The position numbers were made by a program, and so were the translations under genes. Under the pieces are notes generated by a model. That model worked only from the letters and a program-made list of their open reading frames with translations. It searched no databases and was not told the DNA's origin. From Paraburkholderia sp. BL25I1N1 (lineage in GTDB: Bacteria; Pseudomonadota; Gammaproteobacteria; Burkholderiales; Burkholderiaceae): a DNA stretch of 64,000 bases. Positions 63,204 through 64,000 of the stretch are shown here, in pieces. Within the stretch, counting starts at the first letter, position 1; every line of letters begins with the position of its first letter. The stretch is from positions 124,001 to 188,000 of the forward strand of contig NZ_PVZB01000016.1 of the NCBI RefSeq assembly GCF_003002025.1. Reading direction: 5' to 3'.

Positions 63204-63250
63204 AAATCGTTTTCCGGCCCACGAGACCCGCGAGGCCCGTCAAACGATTT
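63204..63250 (-). terminator. Inverted repeat spanning the regulator stop codon
   Basis: AAATCGTTT (63204-63212) and AAACGATTT (63242-63250) are perfect complements, with inner GGCC/GGCC pairing. The right arm includes two bases of the regulator's TAA (63249-63251). No T-run follows, so its role as a terminator is uncertain. Confidence 0.4.
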
Positions 63251-64000
63251 ACAGATGCGGCACCGAAGCCGGCAATTCGCCGTGCGGCGTGGCGAGCGGC
63301 TCCCCTTCCATATGGCGCATGCCATGCGAGCACAGCAGCCGGTACAACGTAACGCGCGAGATGCCGAGTTCCTGGGCGGCGTCGCCGAGACGCCCGCGGT
63401 GACGCAATAGCGCCAGCTCGATCGCCTGACGTTCGGCCGCTTCACGCGCCTGCGCAAGCGACACCGGCACGATCTCCACGTACTCGGCAAGCTCGAGATC
63501 GCGCGCCGTGATCGCGCGCCCTTCCGACATCACGATGGCGCGCCGCACGCGGTTGATCAGCTCGCGCACATTGCCCGGCCAGCCGTAGTTATGCAGCGCC
63601 GCGATCGCGTCCGGCGCGAAGCCGCGCAAGCGACGGCTTGCATCTTTCTTGAAACGTTCCAGCATGTGCCGCGCGAGCAGTTCGATGTCCTTACCGCGTG
63701 CACGCAGCGGCGGTTCATCGATCTGCAATACGCACAGACGGTGGTAGAGGTCGGAGCGGAACCGTCCTTCGATCATCGCCGCGGTCATGTCCACGTGCGT
63801 GGCCGAGATGATTCGCACGTCGACGTCGATCGCGCCGTGTCCGCCGAGGCGCTCCACCTTGCGCTCCTGCAGGAAGCGCAACAGGCTCGCCTGGCTTTCG
63901 AGCGGCAGGTCGCCGATCTCGTCGAGGAACAGCGTACCGCCGTTCGCCGCTTCCACCCGGCCGATCTTGCGCTGATTGGCGCCGGTAAACGCACCGCGTT
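63249..64000 (-). CDS. Sigma-54-dependent activator (N-terminal part outside window)
   Basis: The visible ~250 residues are the C-terminal part of an enhancer-binding protein: GAFTGA loop, [20 protein letters not shown] (Walker B), sensor region [29 protein letters not shown], and a Fis-type HTH ([20 protein letters not shown]). It activates sigma-54 promoters via AAA+ ATPase activity. The signal-receiving domain is beyond the window end. The sequence has some resemblance to the VpsR-like subgroup, but that is only an impression. Confidence 0.92.
   Translation of the reverse strand, partial: RGAFTGANQRKIGRVEAANGGTLFLDEIGDLPLESQASLLRFLQERKVERLGGHGAIDVDVRIISATHVDMTAAMIEGRFRSDLYHRLCVLQIDEPPLRARGKDIELLARHMLERFKKDASRRLRGFAPDAIAALHNYGWPGNVRELINRVRRAIVMSEGRAITARDLELAEYVEIVPVSLAQAREAAERQAIELALLRHRGRLGDAAQELGISRVTLYRLLCSHGMRHMEGEPLATPHGELPASVPHL

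Overview
The window is chromosomal DNA of a Burkholderiales beta-proteobacterium, most likely Paraburkholderia or a close relative. This rests on three things: high GC with strongly G/C-ending codons, the gene orders lepA-lepB-rnc-era-recO-pdxJ-acpS-nagZ and rpoE-rseA-mucB-mucD, and family details such as an RNase III with a long C-terminal tail. Nearly all of it looks like core chromosome. I found no insertion sequence, prophage, CRISPR array, plasmid gene or rRNA operon.

Layout. (1) 1-8111, minus strand: a tightly packed unit for translation and secretion (lepA, lepB), RNA processing and ribosome assembly (rnc, era), recombination (recO), PLP and ACP cofactors (pdxJ, acpS) and peptidoglycan recycling (nagZ, cut by the window edge). 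Several stop/start codons overlap. (2) 8128-12547, minus: an envelope-stress module with sigma-E (rpoE), its anti-sigma factor (rseA) and RseB/MucB, the HtrA protease MucD and a coupled glutaredoxin-like protein, closed by a terminator ahead of lepA. (3) 12649-20097, minus: a YgfX-like protein and a complete fatty-acid/phospholipid initiation cluster (yceD-rpmF-plsX-fabH-fabD-fabG-acpP-fabF), with hairpin terminators inside it. (4) 20356-24893: maf and a coupled methyltransferase on plus, facing sppA, a Rieske protein, a HAD phosphatase and rluC on minus. (5) 24894-28975: rne with a 730-bp divergent leader region. (6) 29131-33092, plus: molybdenum-cofactor genes moaA-mobA-moeA, a small membrane protein and a GNAT acetyltransferase. 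(7) 33179-39161, minus: rmuC, a 2-hydroxyacid dehydrogenase, an ion antiporter, a lone lutC and pncB.

(8) 39461-43164, plus: a 7Fe ferredoxin, two identical tRNA-Asn genes each with its own terminator, creA, and an AraC regulator followed by azlCD. (9) 43449-51171 is more accessory: an unrecognised 259-aa protein, a UvrD-type helicase, two small exported Ala/Lys-rich proteins, an S4 RNA-binding protein, a MATE exporter, and a bile-acid/sodium symporter family gene broken by one in-frame TAA. (10) 51490-61894: a PLD-type lipoprotein, fumC, a thioesterase, an MFS exporter coupled to a GlxA-like AraC regulator that carries a 9-bp tandem-repeat insert, a 47-aa lipoprotein, an ArsR-like regulator and an 889-aa exported FecR/DUF6600 protein with a Pro/Gln-rich tail. 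(11) 62003-64000, minus: thyA and the C-terminal part of a sigma-54 activator.

I saw no clear new multi-gene system. The best leads are small: the 9-bp-phased repeats before rpoE and inside the GlxA-like gene, long inverted repeats in the rnc and rne leaders (both enzymes autoregulate in E. coli), the nonsense codon in the symporter gene, and the unexplained exported low-complexity proteins.
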